DNA from: Cytophagales bacterium
Lineage (GTDB): Bacteria > Bacteroidota > Bacteroidia > Cytophagales > Cyclobacteriaceae
Direction of reading: 5' to 3'
Assembly (NCBI GenBank): GCA_029262935.1
Contig: JAJCYK010000240.1
Span: forward strand, 1-11,501
Length of the DNA stretch: 11,501 nt
Below the pieces are notes generated by a model, which saw only the letters and a list, made by a program, of their open reading frames with translations, was not told the DNA's origin and did no database searches. This document shows positions 1 to 6,401 of the stretch, piece by piece. The position numbers were made by a program, and so were the translations under genes. Within the stretch, counting starts at the first letter, position 1. Each line of letters starts with the position of its first letter.

Positions 1-30
1 GGCTTCATTTAAGCTATCTAAATAGTCCAT
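1..30 (-). CDS. N-terminus of a probable UvrD/PcrA-type DNA helicase (partial, runs off left edge)
   Basis: An ATG at 30-28 on the minus strand opens a frame that stays open to the window edge and reads MDYLDSLNEA. As I recall the family, UvrD/PcrA superfamily-1 helicases of Bacteroidota begin very similarly (M-x-Y-L-x-x-LN-x-x-Q, leading into the Q motif and Walker A), so this is most likely the start of such a helicase, which unwinds DNA in excision repair. Only ten residues are visible and no helicase motif falls inside the window, so the call rests on start similarity and on the neighbouring DUF3109 gene, which I believe often lies near uvrD in this phylum. A second ATG five bases upstream meets a stop after six codons and is not the start. 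Confidence 0.5.
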   Translation of the reverse strand, partial: MDYLDSLNEA

Positions 31-83
31 TCATTGCAATTTACACTATGCCCGTTTAAAGCTCTAGTACCTTATGGATTAAA

Positions 84-114
84 TTGGATGGTCTTACCCT
101 TGTGGATAAAATTG
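84..114 (+). promoter_or_regulatory. Possible Bacteroidota-type promoter for the structured RNA
   Basis: TTG at 84-86 and TAAAATTG at 107-114 are separated by 20 bases. This resembles the Bacteroidota pattern of a TTTG-like -33 box and a TAnnTTTG -7 box about 19-21 bp apart, with one mismatch in the -7 box. It would start a plus-strand transcript near 120, just before the hairpin-rich region. The match is inexact and AT-rich sequence gives such hits by chance. Confidence 0.3.
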
Positions 115-147
115 TGGGAAAGTTGTTAAAAATCCTCCATATAAATC

Positions 148-398
148 CTTGCAATGCGTGCAAGTGCCACCTACCTTTGGTTTACCAAGTGAGAGATAAA
201 AGGCTAGTCGAAAGGACTAGGGTTGGAGCTGGTAAATTAAGGACTTAATGGTGCCGGCTAAAACTCAGAAACTCGGATAAATGTCGTAAGACATTTAAAA
301 AAGAAGAAGCCATAATAACAGTATCTTGGCACTAATATAGGATTACGGTCCTATTGAGGTGGAAACGGGAATTTTTCGAAAGAAGAGTTCCCGTTTTT
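148..398 (+). ncRNA. Candidate structured noncoding RNA of unknown family
   Basis: No reading frame of note exists on either strand from 31 to 415, yet the plus strand is dense in exact helices: CTTGCA 148-153 with TGCAAG 159-164; TTTACCA 181-187 with TGGTAAA 230-236, enclosing CTAGTC 204-209 with GACTAG 215-220 (GAAAG loop); AAATGTC 279-285 with GACATTT 290-296 (GTAA tetraloop), flanked by GGCT 256-259 with AGCC 308-311; and ATAGGA 337-342 with TCCTAT 349-354. A long-range pair CCACCT 167-172 with AGGTGG 357-362 could close the fold, competing with AGTGCCA 163-169 paired to TGGCACT 327-333. An intrinsic terminator follows directly. Strand is inferred from the terminator's T-tract and the promoter-like boxes upstream. 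I could not match it to RNase P RNA, tmRNA, SRP RNA or a known riboswitch; a divergent 6S-like RNA is not excluded. Ends are approximate; the 5' end may be near 120. Confidence 0.5.
363..398 (+). terminator. Intrinsic terminator, GAAA-capped hairpin
   Basis: AAACGGGAA (363-371) pairs perfectly with TTCCCGTTT (388-396). The stem continues inward through mostly A-U and G-U pairs to a C-G pair closing a GAAA tetraloop at 378-381. The run TTTTT at 394-398 follows on the plus strand, so it best fits termination of the structured RNA. The converging small gene at 416-565 could also use the hairpin, but the T-tract on its strand is short. Confidence 0.8.
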
Positions 399-415
399 GT
401 ATACTCTTTCTCAAC

Positions 416-565
416 TCATTCAGGCAACGAATTTATTGTCACCCAGTACCTGTAACCAACTAAGGCCTGTTGCAACTTTGAAAGTTTTGACAAATCTTTT
501 CTGGCATAACTGGGTAGCAAGAATCTATTTATTCGGGCCAGTATTCTAAAGAACCAACGTATCAT
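416..565 (-). CDS. Basic 49-residue small protein, conserved-looking, function unknown
   Basis: ATG at 565-563 begins a 49-codon frame ending in TGA at 418-416. The product starts MIRWFFRILARINRFLLPSY and ends with a YRYWVTINSLPE tail. It has many Arg/Lys residues (3, 7, 11, 14, 22, 23, 27, 30, 39) and an amphipathic, aromatic first half, so membrane or nucleic-acid association is possible but unproven. I have the impression that short proteins of this pattern (basic start, LPS(Y/F), then a YRY-x-(V/T) segment) occur in other Bacteroidota, but I cannot name the family. No alternative start exists upstream: the nearest ATG meets a stop after two codons. It converges on the structured RNA and its terminator and diverges from the DUF3109 gene. 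It is too short for default gene-calling cutoffs and may be missed in annotations. Confidence 0.6.
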   Translation of the reverse strand: MIRWFFRILARINRFLLPSYARKDLSKLSKLQQALVGYRYWVTINSLPE

Positions 566-568
566 AAA

Positions 569-586
569 GCAAATTAGGCAAATTAG
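569..586. repeat. Exact tandem 9-bp repeat in divergent promoter region
   Basis: GCAAATTAG occurs twice back to back (569-577 and 578-586) between the divergent small gene and the DUF3109 gene. Read on the minus strand each copy gives CTAATTTGC, close to the -7 box TAnnTTTG but one base short. The second copy also sits where the -33 box of the plus-strand promoter would lie. It could be an operator, paired weak minus-strand promoter elements, or a chance duplication. Confidence 0.6.
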
Positions 587-605
587 TACATAGATGAAAA
601 TAGAT

Positions 606-613
606 TATCTTTG
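606..613 (+). promoter_or_regulatory. Bacteroidota -7 promoter element of the DUF3109 gene
   Basis: TATCTTTG matches the Bacteroidota -7 consensus TAnnTTTG exactly and ends 9 bases before the ATG at 623. The expected -33 position (about 583-586) reads TTAG, a one-mismatch version of TTTG. Transcription would start around 618-622, giving a leaderless or nearly leaderless mRNA. This argues against the in-frame TTG at 611, which lies inside the promoter box. Confidence 0.65.
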
Positions 614-622
614 CCCGATAAG

Positions 623-1183
623 ATGATAGTAATCGACAACACTTTAATTACAGATGACATTAAGGATTCCTATTTCGTCTGCGATCTCGCTCGCTGTAAA
701 GGGGCATGTTGTGTAGAGGGAGACTTGGGTGCACCCTTGGAAGTTGATGAATTACCTATCATGGAAGAAATACTTCCTAAGGTGACCCCTTACCTCAGTA
801 AGGAGGGGAAGCAAGCCCTTTCGGACCCAGGTGCCTATATAAAGGACCATGAGGGGGATTTTTCCACTCCCACAATCGGCGGGAAAGAATGTGCCTATGC
901 CATTTATGATCCACAGGGCATCTTAAAGTGCGGTATTGAACAAGCTTATAACGATGGTGAAATCACTTTCCGTAAGCCCTTATCTTGTCATTTGTATCCG
1001 TTGAGGATTACCTCATATCAAGACTATGATGCCATAAATTACGATCGATGGCATATTTGTAGCCCAGCCTGTGAATTGGGTCACGCTACAAAAACTCCAC
1101 TCTATAAATTTCTTAGCATCCCTCTAATCCGAAAATACGGTCAAAAGTGGTACCAAGCATTAGAAAAGGCTATTACCGGTTAA
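623..1183 (+). CDS. DUF3109 family cysteine-rich protein
   Basis: This 186-residue protein belongs to DUF3109, a Bacteroidota family related to the YkgJ-type putative zinc/iron-chelating proteins; its biochemical role is not established. The hallmark N-terminal cluster C20-x4-C25-x3-C29-C30 (CDLARCKGACC, followed by VEGD) is present, with further cysteines at 90, 103, 122, 146 and 150, including the segments KPLSCHLYP and WHICSPAC. Nine cysteines in a soluble protein of this size fit metal binding. No signal peptide is seen, so it is probably cytoplasmic. I place the start at the ATG at 623 (MIVIDNTLI), which matches how family members begin; an in-frame TTG at 611 falls inside the promoter. 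It is monocistronic, converges with accC (2 bases between stops) and is followed by a hairpin terminator at 1215-1243. Confidence 0.88.
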   Translation: MIVIDNTLITDDIKDSYFVCDLARCKGACCVEGDLGAPLEVDELPIMEEILPKVTPYLSKEGKQALSDPGAYIKDHEGDFSTPTIGGKECAYAIYDPQGILKCGIEQAYNDGEITFRKPLSCHLYPLRITSYQDYDAINYDRWHICSPACELGHATKTPLYKFLSIPLIRKYGQKWYQALEKAITG

Positions 1184-1185
1184 GC

Positions 1186-2529
1186 TTACAAATCACTTAA
1201 ATCGAAGGAATCCATAAAAGCGGTTGTGAAAGAACCGCTTTTAAACGTAGGGTCGTCCATCAACTTAATATGAAAAGGTATGGTGGTTTTTATTCCTTCA
1301 ATCACAAACTCTTGCAAGGCACGTTTCATTCTAACTAAAGCTTCTTCTCTGCTAGGTGCGGAAACAATTAGTTTGGCAATCATGGAGTCGTAATACGGAG
1401 GGATAGTGTAACCAGAATAAACGTGACTATCAACTCTAACCCCATGACCTCCAGGCAAATGCAGGTTGGTGATTTTTCCAGGGCATGGGCGGAAATCATT
1501 TGAAGGATCCTCTGCATTTATTCGACATTCAATGGCGTGCATTTTGGGAAAGTAATTTTCTCCCGAAACCTCGAAGCCTGCGGCTACCTTTATTTGTTCT
1601 TTAATCAGGTCGTAGTCCGTCACCTCTTCCGTAACGGGGTGTTCCACTTGAATTCTGGTATTCATTTCCATAAAATAGAAATCTCCATTTTTGTCTACCA
1701 AAAATTCTACAGTCCCAGCACCTTCATAGGCTATAGCTTCTGCACCTGCTACTGCTGCTTTACCCATCTTCTCCCGCAATTTATCTGTGATAATGGGAGA
1801 AGGGGTTTCCTCCACCAGCTTCTGATGGCGCCGTTGAATGGAACAGTCTCGCTCTGACAGATGACATGCATTGCCTTTGCTATCGCCCACGATCTGGATT
1901 TCAACATGGCGTGGTTCTTCTATAAATTTCTCCAGATACATCCCGTCATCTCCAAATGCAGAACTAGATTCCTTGCGGGCGTCATCCCATGCTTTTTGGA
2001 ATTCAGAAGCTTTATTGACAATGCGCATCCCTTTTCCCCCACCTCCAGCAGTAGCCTTGATAATAACCGGGTATTTTATTTTCTTAGCAATTTGCAAACC
2101 CTCTTTCACATCTTTCAACAATCCTTCAGAGCCTGGAATGGTAGGGACCCCAGCTTTCTTCATGGTCTTTTTGGCTGTCGCCTTATCACCCATTTGATTG
2201 ATCATGTCTGGGGAAGCACCAATAAATTTAATGTTGTATTCTTCACATACTTCCGAGAATTCAGCATTCTCAGCTAAAAAACCGTACCCTGGATGAATGG
2301 CATCCGCATTAGTGATTTCAGCCGCGGCAATGATTTTTGGGATGCTAAGATAGGACTCCGCACTGGGTGGTGGTCCTATACATACTGCTTCGTCCGCAAA
2401 TCGCACGTGCAAGCTTTCTTTATCGGCGGTGGAGTATATAGAAACGGTTCTAATGCCCATTTCCTTACAGGTTCGAATGATACGAAGAGCTATTTCTCCT
2501 CTATTTGCAATGAGAATTTTTTTAAACAC
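1186..2529 (-). CDS. accC: Acetyl-CoA carboxylase, biotin carboxylase subunit
   Basis: AccC carboxylates biotin carried on AccB, using ATP and bicarbonate, the first half-reaction of acetyl-CoA carboxylase and the committed step to malonyl-CoA. The 447-residue length is normal for the family. The N-terminal biotin-carboxylase domain ([14 protein letters not shown], residues 4-17) leads into an ATP-grasp domain with the glycine-rich loop GGGGKGM at 162-168, K116 and K158 for ATP, and the catalytic stretch [12 protein letters not shown] at 287-298, holding E288, R292 and E296 at the numbers known from the E. coli enzyme. R336 in the ECRINAEDP segment is the conserved arginine that helps handle bicarbonate and biotin. 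It is the last gene of the seven-gene operon, 32 bases after accB, starting at ATG. The carboxyltransferase genes accA and accD are not in the window. The end of the gene contains the perfect hairpin 1215-1243. Confidence 0.97.
   Translation of the reverse strand: MFKKILIANRGEIALRIIRTCKEMGIRTVSIYSTADKESLHVRFADEAVCIGPPPSAESYLSIPKIIAAAEITNADAIHPGYGFLAENAEFSEVCEEYNIKFIGASPDMINQMGDKATAKKTMKKAGVPTIPGSEGLLKDVKEGLQIAKKIKYPVIIKATAGGGGKGMRIVNKASEFQKAWDDARKESSSAFGDDGMYLEKFIEEPRHVEIQIVGDSKGNACHLSERDCSIQRRHQKLVEETPSPIITDKLREKMGKAAVAGAEAIAYEGAGTVEFLVDKNGDFYFMEMNTRIQVEHPVTEEVTDYDLIKEQIKVAAGFEVSGENYFPKMHAIECRINAEDPSNDFRPCPGKITNLHLPGGHGVRVDSHVYSGYTIPPYYDSMIAKLIVSAPSREEALVRMKRALQEFVIEGIKTTIPFHIKLMDDPTFKSGSFTTAFMDSFDLSDL
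1215..1243 (+). terminator. Hairpin terminator for the DUF3109 gene, lying inside the accC 3' end
   Basis: TAAAAGCGGTT (1215-1225) pairs perfectly with AACCGCTTTTA (1233-1243) around a 7-base loop. It begins 31 bases after the DUF3109 stop and ends in TTTTA, so it fits an intrinsic terminator on the plus strand, though the U-tract forms part of the stem. The same bases encode about ten codons near the end of accC on the minus strand, before its stop. Function is inferred from shape and position. Confidence 0.55.
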
Positions 2530-2561
2530 GATTAACGTCTTTAAGGGTATACTTATTGGAA

Positions 2562-3035
2562 CTATGCAGGGTCAATTAAAAACAGAGGTTGATCATACTC
2601 CACAGGTGAGGAGTTGTCCACCAATACTTTTATAACGGTACCGGCGATTTCAGACTCTATTTCATTAAAGAGTTTCATTGCTTCAACAATGCAGACCGTT
2701 TGCCCTACAGCAATTTTATCTCCGACCGCCACAAATGCATCTACATCCGGGCCGGAAGACCTATAGAAGGTTCCGATCATAGGGGATTTAATCTCGGAAT
2801 ATCCGTTGCCTGCGGGCTCTGGAGAAGCGGATTCTACTGGACTACTGCTACCATTTTCTTCACTGACAACTGAGGCAGGAGCGGAAACAGGTAGGGAAGG
2901 GGCAGGAGTAATTATCTGTTTTACCTCGGAGTTCTTTCTTACTTTAATTTTGAACTGTTCGGTTTCAATATTTACCTCGTCCAATCCGGACTTAGAAATA
3001 AAGTCGATTAATTCTTGTATTTCTTTGGCTTTCAT
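2562..3035 (-). CDS. accB: Acetyl-CoA carboxylase, biotin carboxyl carrier protein
   Basis: AccB (BCCP) carries the biotin that shuttles carboxylate from AccC to the carboxyltransferase. The 157-residue protein has the expected plan: a short N-terminal helical segment (residues 1-35, [10 protein letters not shown]...), a Pro/Ala/Ser/Glu-rich flexible linker (about 43-78) and a C-terminal biotinyl domain (about 80-157). The biotinylation motif is EAMK at 118-121, so K121 should be modified by biotin ligase; FNEIE follows as in the family. The 'thumb' of the biotinyl domain is represented by the [14 protein letters not shown] segment at 89-102. It lies 17 bases after efp and 32 bases before accC, so the partner subunits are co-transcribed and likely made in step. 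Confidence 0.97.
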   Translation of the reverse strand: MKAKEIQELIDFISKSGLDEVNIETEQFKIKVRKNSEVKQIITPAPSLPVSAPASVVSEENGSSSPVESASPEPAGNGYSEIKSPMIGTFYRSSGPDVDAFVAVGDKIAVGQTVCIVEAMKLFNEIESEIAGTVIKVLVDNSSPVEYDQPLFLIDPA

Positions 3036-3052
3036 GTCGTTTATTTTACTAG

Positions 3053-3604
3053 TTAGGAATAGGAGTTGTTGCGGGTATCTACTTTAATAGTTTCGCCCTG
3101 ATCAATAAATAATGGCACTTGAATCTCAGCTCCCGTTTCCAAGGTAGCAGGCTTTGTGGCATTAGTAGCAGTGTCACCCCTTATACCGGGTTCTGTATAC
3201 GTGATGGTTAAAACTACGAATTGTGGTAAATCACAACTCAACGCCATTTCCGTCTCGTCATGATACACTACTTCCACCTCCTGTCCATCCTTAAGCAGCT
3301 GATGACCGGAAATAAGATTTTCTTGTAAGATTACTTGTTCAAAGGTATTACTATCCATAAAATGGTAACCCATATCATCTTTATATAGGAATTGATGGGG
3401 TCTTCTTTCAATACGTGCCGTGGTAATTTTAACACCGGAAGTAAACGTGTTATCCACTACTTTCCCAGTATTAATGTTTTTTAATTTGGTACGCACAAAA
3501 GCCGGTCCTTTGCCAGGCTTTACATGTTGAAACTCCACAATTGTATACAACCCATTATTGAATTCAATGCAAAGTCCATTTTTAAAATCAGCAGTGCTGG
3601 CCAT
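3053..3604 (-). CDS. efp: Translation elongation factor P
   Basis: EF-P binds between the P and E sites of stalled ribosomes and promotes peptide bond formation at consecutive prolines. The 183-residue protein covers the three family domains: the KOW-like N-terminal domain (about 1-63) with its tip loop [10 protein letters not shown], the central OB domain (about 66-125), and the C-terminal OB domain with the signature [20 protein letters not shown] at about 134-153. The tip residue is K32, so if the protein is modified it would be by a lysine-type rather than the arginine-rhamnosyl system; no modification gene is in the window. The C-terminus stops at [10 protein letters not shown], a few residues short of the E. 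coli protein. The ATG start lies 53 bases after fabH. Placement between fabH and accB is common in Bacteroidota. Confidence 0.96.
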   Translation of the reverse strand: MASTADFKNGLCIEFNNGLYTIVEFQHVKPGKGPAFVRTKLKNINTGKVVDNTFTSGVKITTARIERRPHQFLYKDDMGYHFMDSNTFEQVILQENLISGHQLLKDGQEVEVVYHDETEMALSCDLPQFVVLTITYTEPGIRGDTATNATKPATLETGAEIQVPLFIDQGETIKVDTRNNSYS

Positions 3605-3657
3605 GGCTTTTAATTTGGTGTAATTTACAAATCAAATTTTTAAAAGCAATCTTAAAG

Positions 3658-4653
3658 TTACCCATTATAGGCCCATTTCAAGTAGATGGAACCCCAAGTG
3701 AATCCACCTCCGAAAGCAGCTAAGATCAGATTGTCTCCCTTCTTTAACTTGCTTTCATAATCCCATAAGCATAACGGAATGGTTCCTGCAGTGGTATTGC
3801 CATATTTACTTATGTTAATCATAACCTTTTCTGGACCTACGCCCATGCGTTTTGCGGTGGCATCGATTATTCTCAAATTTGCTTGATGGGGTACTAGCCA
3901 AGCAATATCATCTGGTGAAAGGCCGTTTTTTTCCATGATTTTAGCCGAAATGTCCGCCATGTTGGTCACGGCAAACTTAAAAACCGTGGCACCTTCCTGA
4001 AACACATAATGCTCTCTATTATCAATGGTTTGGTGATTCGCAGGCTTTCTACTGCCTCCTGCTTTCATATGCAAGAACTCTGCTCCCGATCCATCCGTGC
4101 GCATCATACTGTCAATGACCCCCAAAGGCTCCGTAGTAGGTTCCAACAACACGGCACCACCACCATCCCCAAAAATTATACAAGTACTGCGATCGGTGTA
4201 ATCAATAATAGAGGACATTTTATCTGCACCGACTACTACTACCTTTTTATAGGTGCCTGATTCCACGAACTTGGAGGCCGTAGCCAATGCGTAAAGGAAA
4301 CCAGAGCAAGCTGCCTGCAGATCGTAGCTGAAAGAGTTTATAGCACCCACGCCATTTGCAATGATATTTGCGGTGGAAGGAAAGACCATATCCGGGGTAC
4401 ACGTGGCACAAATAATTAAGTCCACTTCTTCAGGATCCGTTTGAGTTTTTTCCAACAGACCTTTAATTGAAGCAATGCCAATAACAGATGTCCCTTGGTT
4501 TTCGCCTTTAAGAATTCTACGTTCCTTAATTCCTGTACGGGAAGTAATCCATTCGTCAGAAGTCTCCACCATGGTTTCCAGCTCCTGATTACTGAGCACA
4601 TAATCCGGTACGTATCCATGTACACCGGTTATTTTTGCGTAAATTTTTTCCAT
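3658..4653 (-). CDS. fabH: Beta-ketoacyl-ACP synthase III
   Basis: FabH condenses an acyl-CoA primer with malonyl-ACP to start fatty-acid synthesis in the cytoplasm; in many bacteria of this phylum the primer pool includes branched acyl-CoAs, but primer choice cannot be read here. The 331-residue length is typical. The catalytic triad is visible: C116 in [14 protein letters not shown]256 in [11 protein letters not shown], and N286 in [10 protein letters not shown]. The N-terminal thiolase half contains [16 protein letters not shown] (31-46), including a conserved CoA-binding Trp/Arg region, and the C-terminus has the GGGFTWGS loop (315-322). The ATG start sits 15 bases after plsX. With accB/accC downstream, the operon supplies malonyl units and the enzyme that first uses them. 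Confidence 0.96.
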   Translation of the reverse strand: MEKIYAKITGVHGYVPDYVLSNQELETMVETSDEWITSRTGIKERRILKGENQGTSVIGIASIKGLLEKTQTDPEEVDLIICATCTPDMVFPSTANIIANGVGAINSFSYDLQAACSGFLYALATASKFVESGTYKKVVVVGADKMSSIIDYTDRSTCIIFGDGGGAVLLEPTTEPLGVIDSMMRTDGSGAEFLHMKAGGSRKPANHQTIDNREHYVFQEGATVFKFAVTNMADISAKIMEKNGLSPDDIAWLVPHQANLRIIDATAKRMGVGPEKVMINISKYGNTTAGTIPLCLWDYESKLKKGDNLILAAFGGGFTWGSIYLKWAYNG

Positions 4654-4668
4654 GGTTGCTTCGTTTCT

Positions 4669-5610
4669 CTAATCTAACAGGCTTTCTTTGATTTTTTCAT
4701 GAACCCTTGACTCAGCCATTTGCATAGTCTGGATCAACATGTTTTTAATGGCAGGAGCCGTTGAAATGCCATGACCTATAATAACGTTGCCATTGACTCC
4801 TAATATTGGGCTTCCCCCAATCGCTTCATAATTAAATTGGTCAAAGAAAGGATCGCTAAACTTTCTTTTTTTCAAAAGCGAATAGATTGATTCAGATAGC
4901 TTGAGGATGACATTGCCCGTGAATCCGTCACAGACAATCACATCGGCTTTATCATTGAAAATATCGTAACCTTCAATATTTCCGACAAAGTTTATTTTCT
5001 TGTTTAGTTTAAACAGTTGATATGCAGCTTGAGTAAGCAGGGTTCCCTTTTTATCTTCAGTACCCAAGTTCATCAAACCTACTTTTGGGTATTTCTTTTT
5101 AAGAACATGATCAGCATAAACCGAAGCTATCTCTCCGAATTGCAATAAAACATCAGGTTTGCAGTCTGCATTGGCGCCAACATCCATAATCACACCCAAT
5201 CCCCCGTTTTCTTTAGGGGCAAATCCAGCAATACCGGGTCGAATGACTCCGGTTATAGCCTTTATGGAAAACATGGCGCCTACGTGCATAGCTCCCGTAT
5301 TTCCAGCACTACAATAGGCTTGTACTGCACCAGATTTAAGCAATCGGTATCCCACAGGAATACTAGCATTTGGTTTCTGTGACAGGCCTTTGGTGGGGTG
5401 CTCCCCCATATCTATTACGTCCGGGGCATGTACAATCTCGACTCGCGAAAAGTCCACATGATGTTCCTTCATTTTGGATCGTACTAGATCCTCGGGACCC
5501 ACCAACACCACAGTTACTCCTGGTGGAAGCTCTTGTAGGCCTAGGTAAACGCCTTTAATGGTAGAATCAGGGGCGAAGTCTCCCCCCATCACATCCAGGG
5601 CAATTTTCAT
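4669..5610 (-). CDS. plsX: Phosphate acyltransferase (acyl-ACP:phosphate)
   Basis: PlsX converts acyl-ACP and phosphate to acyl-phosphate, which PlsY then transfers to glycerol-3-phosphate to start phospholipid synthesis; it is a peripheral membrane enzyme. At 313 residues it is slightly shorter than many homologues but appears complete. Family segments are clear: MKIALDVMGGDFAP at the N-terminus, the DMGEHPTKGLSQKPNAS region (about 67-83), SAGNTGA with its flanking residues (about 101-107), the DVGANADCKPD stretch (about 143-153), and NIEGYDIF followed by ADVIVCDGFTGNV (about 212-232). It starts at ATG 4 bases after rpmF. The rpmF-plsX-fabH order is widely conserved in bacteria and supports coupling of ribosome production and membrane growth. 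Confidence 0.96.
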   Translation of the reverse strand: MKIALDVMGGDFAPDSTIKGVYLGLQELPPGVTVVLVGPEDLVRSKMKEHHVDFSRVEIVHAPDVIDMGEHPTKGLSQKPNASIPVGYRLLKSGAVQAYCSAGNTGAMHVGAMFSIKAITGVIRPGIAGFAPKENGGLGVIMDVGANADCKPDVLLQFGEIASVYADHVLKKKYPKVGLMNLGTEDKKGTLLTQAAYQLFKLNKKINFVGNIEGYDIFNDKADVIVCDGFTGNVILKLSESIYSLLKKRKFSDPFFDQFNYEAIGGSPILGVNGNVIIGHGISTAPAIKNMLIQTMQMAESRVHEKIKESLLD

Positions 5611-5614
5611 GAAG

Positions 5615-5800
5615 TTAAACCGCTATCTCTTTCTCAATAGCTGGTTTTCCCTTGTAGTAGCCGCATTCGGTACAAACCCGATGATATAGAGTAGGTGATC
5701 CGCAATTAGAACACTCCATATAAGTAGCCGCGGTACTTTTGTAGTGAGTTCTACGTTTGTCCCTTCTTGATTTCGATATCTTTCGTTTAGGGTGTGCCAT
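5615..5800 (-). CDS. rpmF: 50S ribosomal protein L32 (zinc-ribbon form)
   Basis: This 61-residue basic protein is bL32 of the large ribosomal subunit. The N-terminus MAHPKRKISKSRRDKRRTHY carries the family's P-K-x-K/R-x-S-x-S/x-R-R-D pattern. The zinc ribbon is intact, with C30-x2-C33 and C43-x2-C46, so this is the cysteine-containing (zinc-binding) form rather than the zinc-free paralogue made under zinc shortage in some bacteria. The ATG start lies 19 bases after yceD and the stop is 4 bases before plsX. Confidence 0.97.
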   Translation of the reverse strand: MAHPKRKISKSRRDKRRTHYKSTAATYMECSNCGSPTLYHRVCTECGYYKGKPAIEKEIAV

Positions 5801-5819
5801 TTTTTATTGCTTTAAGTCT

Positions 5820-6335
5820 TTAGTTCTTTTTTAATCTTTTCAATTCGTTCCAACGAGGATCGGTTTCCGTATCCTGGCTTTCTTCCACATCTTCTCCCGT
5901 CATATAAACCAAAGGATCGTCTTCCTGGTCTTTTGTTTGAAATCGCGGATGCAATTTTTTCATGGGTAATGCCAATCCAATAAACTCAAAAAGGAATTGA
6001 CCCACATTAATCTGTTGGGTTTGAGGAGTGATCATCACCATATCATCTGATAACTCCTGTTCCGAATCGCCATACTTAAATATCACTTTATGACTTTCCT
6101 CAATAGGGTGATCAAAAGGATCTAGACTCCGGTCGCAGGTCAATTCTACTGTGCCCTCCAATTTGAAATCTAAAGCAATAAACCGATCGTTTTTATTAAG
6201 ATCAACCTGAGCTTTAATCGCACCATTCTCCACTAAATCTTGATCCAACGATTGGAAAAAGGTTTGGTCTATTTCAAATTCATACTGATGCAGTTTATTG
6301 CTCAGTCGGAAGATGTCTATGTTGTAAATCTTCAT
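5820..6335 (-). CDS. YceD/DUF177 family, large-subunit rRNA accumulation protein
   Basis: DUF177 (YceD) proteins are encoded next to rpmF across bacteria and plants and are linked to 23S rRNA accumulation, so a role in 50S assembly is likely. The ATG start at 6335 gives 171 residues (MKIYNIDIFRLSNKLHQYEF). An in-frame TTG at 6359 would add eight residues but lies inside the -7 promoter box, so I reject it. The central motif reads VELTCDRSLDPFDHPIE: the family usually has two cysteines (C-x-R-C), and here the second is Ser70 while C67 remains, so metal binding by that pair is doubtful. The C-terminus DPRWNELKRLKK (about 160-171) matches what I recall for Bacteroidota members. It is the first gene of the operon ending in accC. 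Confidence 0.9.
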   Translation of the reverse strand: MKIYNIDIFRLSNKLHQYEFEIDQTFFQSLDQDLVENGAIKAQVDLNKNDRFIALDFKLEGTVELTCDRSLDPFDHPIEESHKVIFKYGDSEQELSDDMVMITPQTQQINVGQFLFEFIGLALPMKKLHPRFQTKDQEDDPLVYMTGEDVEESQDTETDPRWNELKRLKKN

Positions 6336-6356
6336 ACCCGCCTCAAAACCAAGTTG

Positions 6357-6364
6357 CAAAGTTA
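6357..6364 (-). promoter_or_regulatory. Bacteroidota -7 promoter element of the yceD-accC operon
   Basis: On the minus strand 6364-6357 reads TAACTTTG, an exact match to TAnnTTTG, ending 21 bases before the yceD ATG and lying in the 66-base gap after pdxA. No clear TTTG is seen at the usual -33 distance; one at 6379-6376 is only 11 bases upstream. This would drive the seven-gene operon with a 5' leader of roughly 10-16 bases. Confidence 0.6.
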
Positions 6365-6401
6365 AAAATTTAATTCAAAATAGGAATAATACCCCGTTAA
6401 T

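Noticed and set aside
105..280. Resemblance to RNase P RNA (GGGAAAGTTG near 117 and TCAGAAACTCGG near 265).
   Set aside because: The universal core sequences are not matched exactly, their positions and spacing do not fit the 5' and 3' halves of the P4 core, and the total length is short for a bacterial RNase P RNA.
148..398. tmRNA, SRP RNA or 6S RNA identity for the structured region.
   Set aside because: There is no tRNA-like 3' end or A-L-A-A tag frame, no SRP GGAAG/GNAR-type apical motif, and the fold is multi-armed rather than the single long bulged hairpin of 6S. A divergent 6S is not fully excluded.
1537..2635. Several plus-strand open frames opposite accC.
   Set aside because: They are antisense to a clearly conserved gene, have no family resemblance, and show compositions expected from the complementary strand of AccC codons.
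3604..3657. Possible internal promoter before efp (AAAATTTG and TAACTTTA near-matches on the minus strand).
   Set aside because: Each has a mismatch, there is no convincing -33 box, and the 53-base AT-rich gap would give such hits by chance; the gap is compatible with continued operon transcription.
4009..4677. Open frames overlapping fabH on both strands.
   Set aside because: fabH with its complete Cys-His-Asn triad explains the region; the others are shadows.
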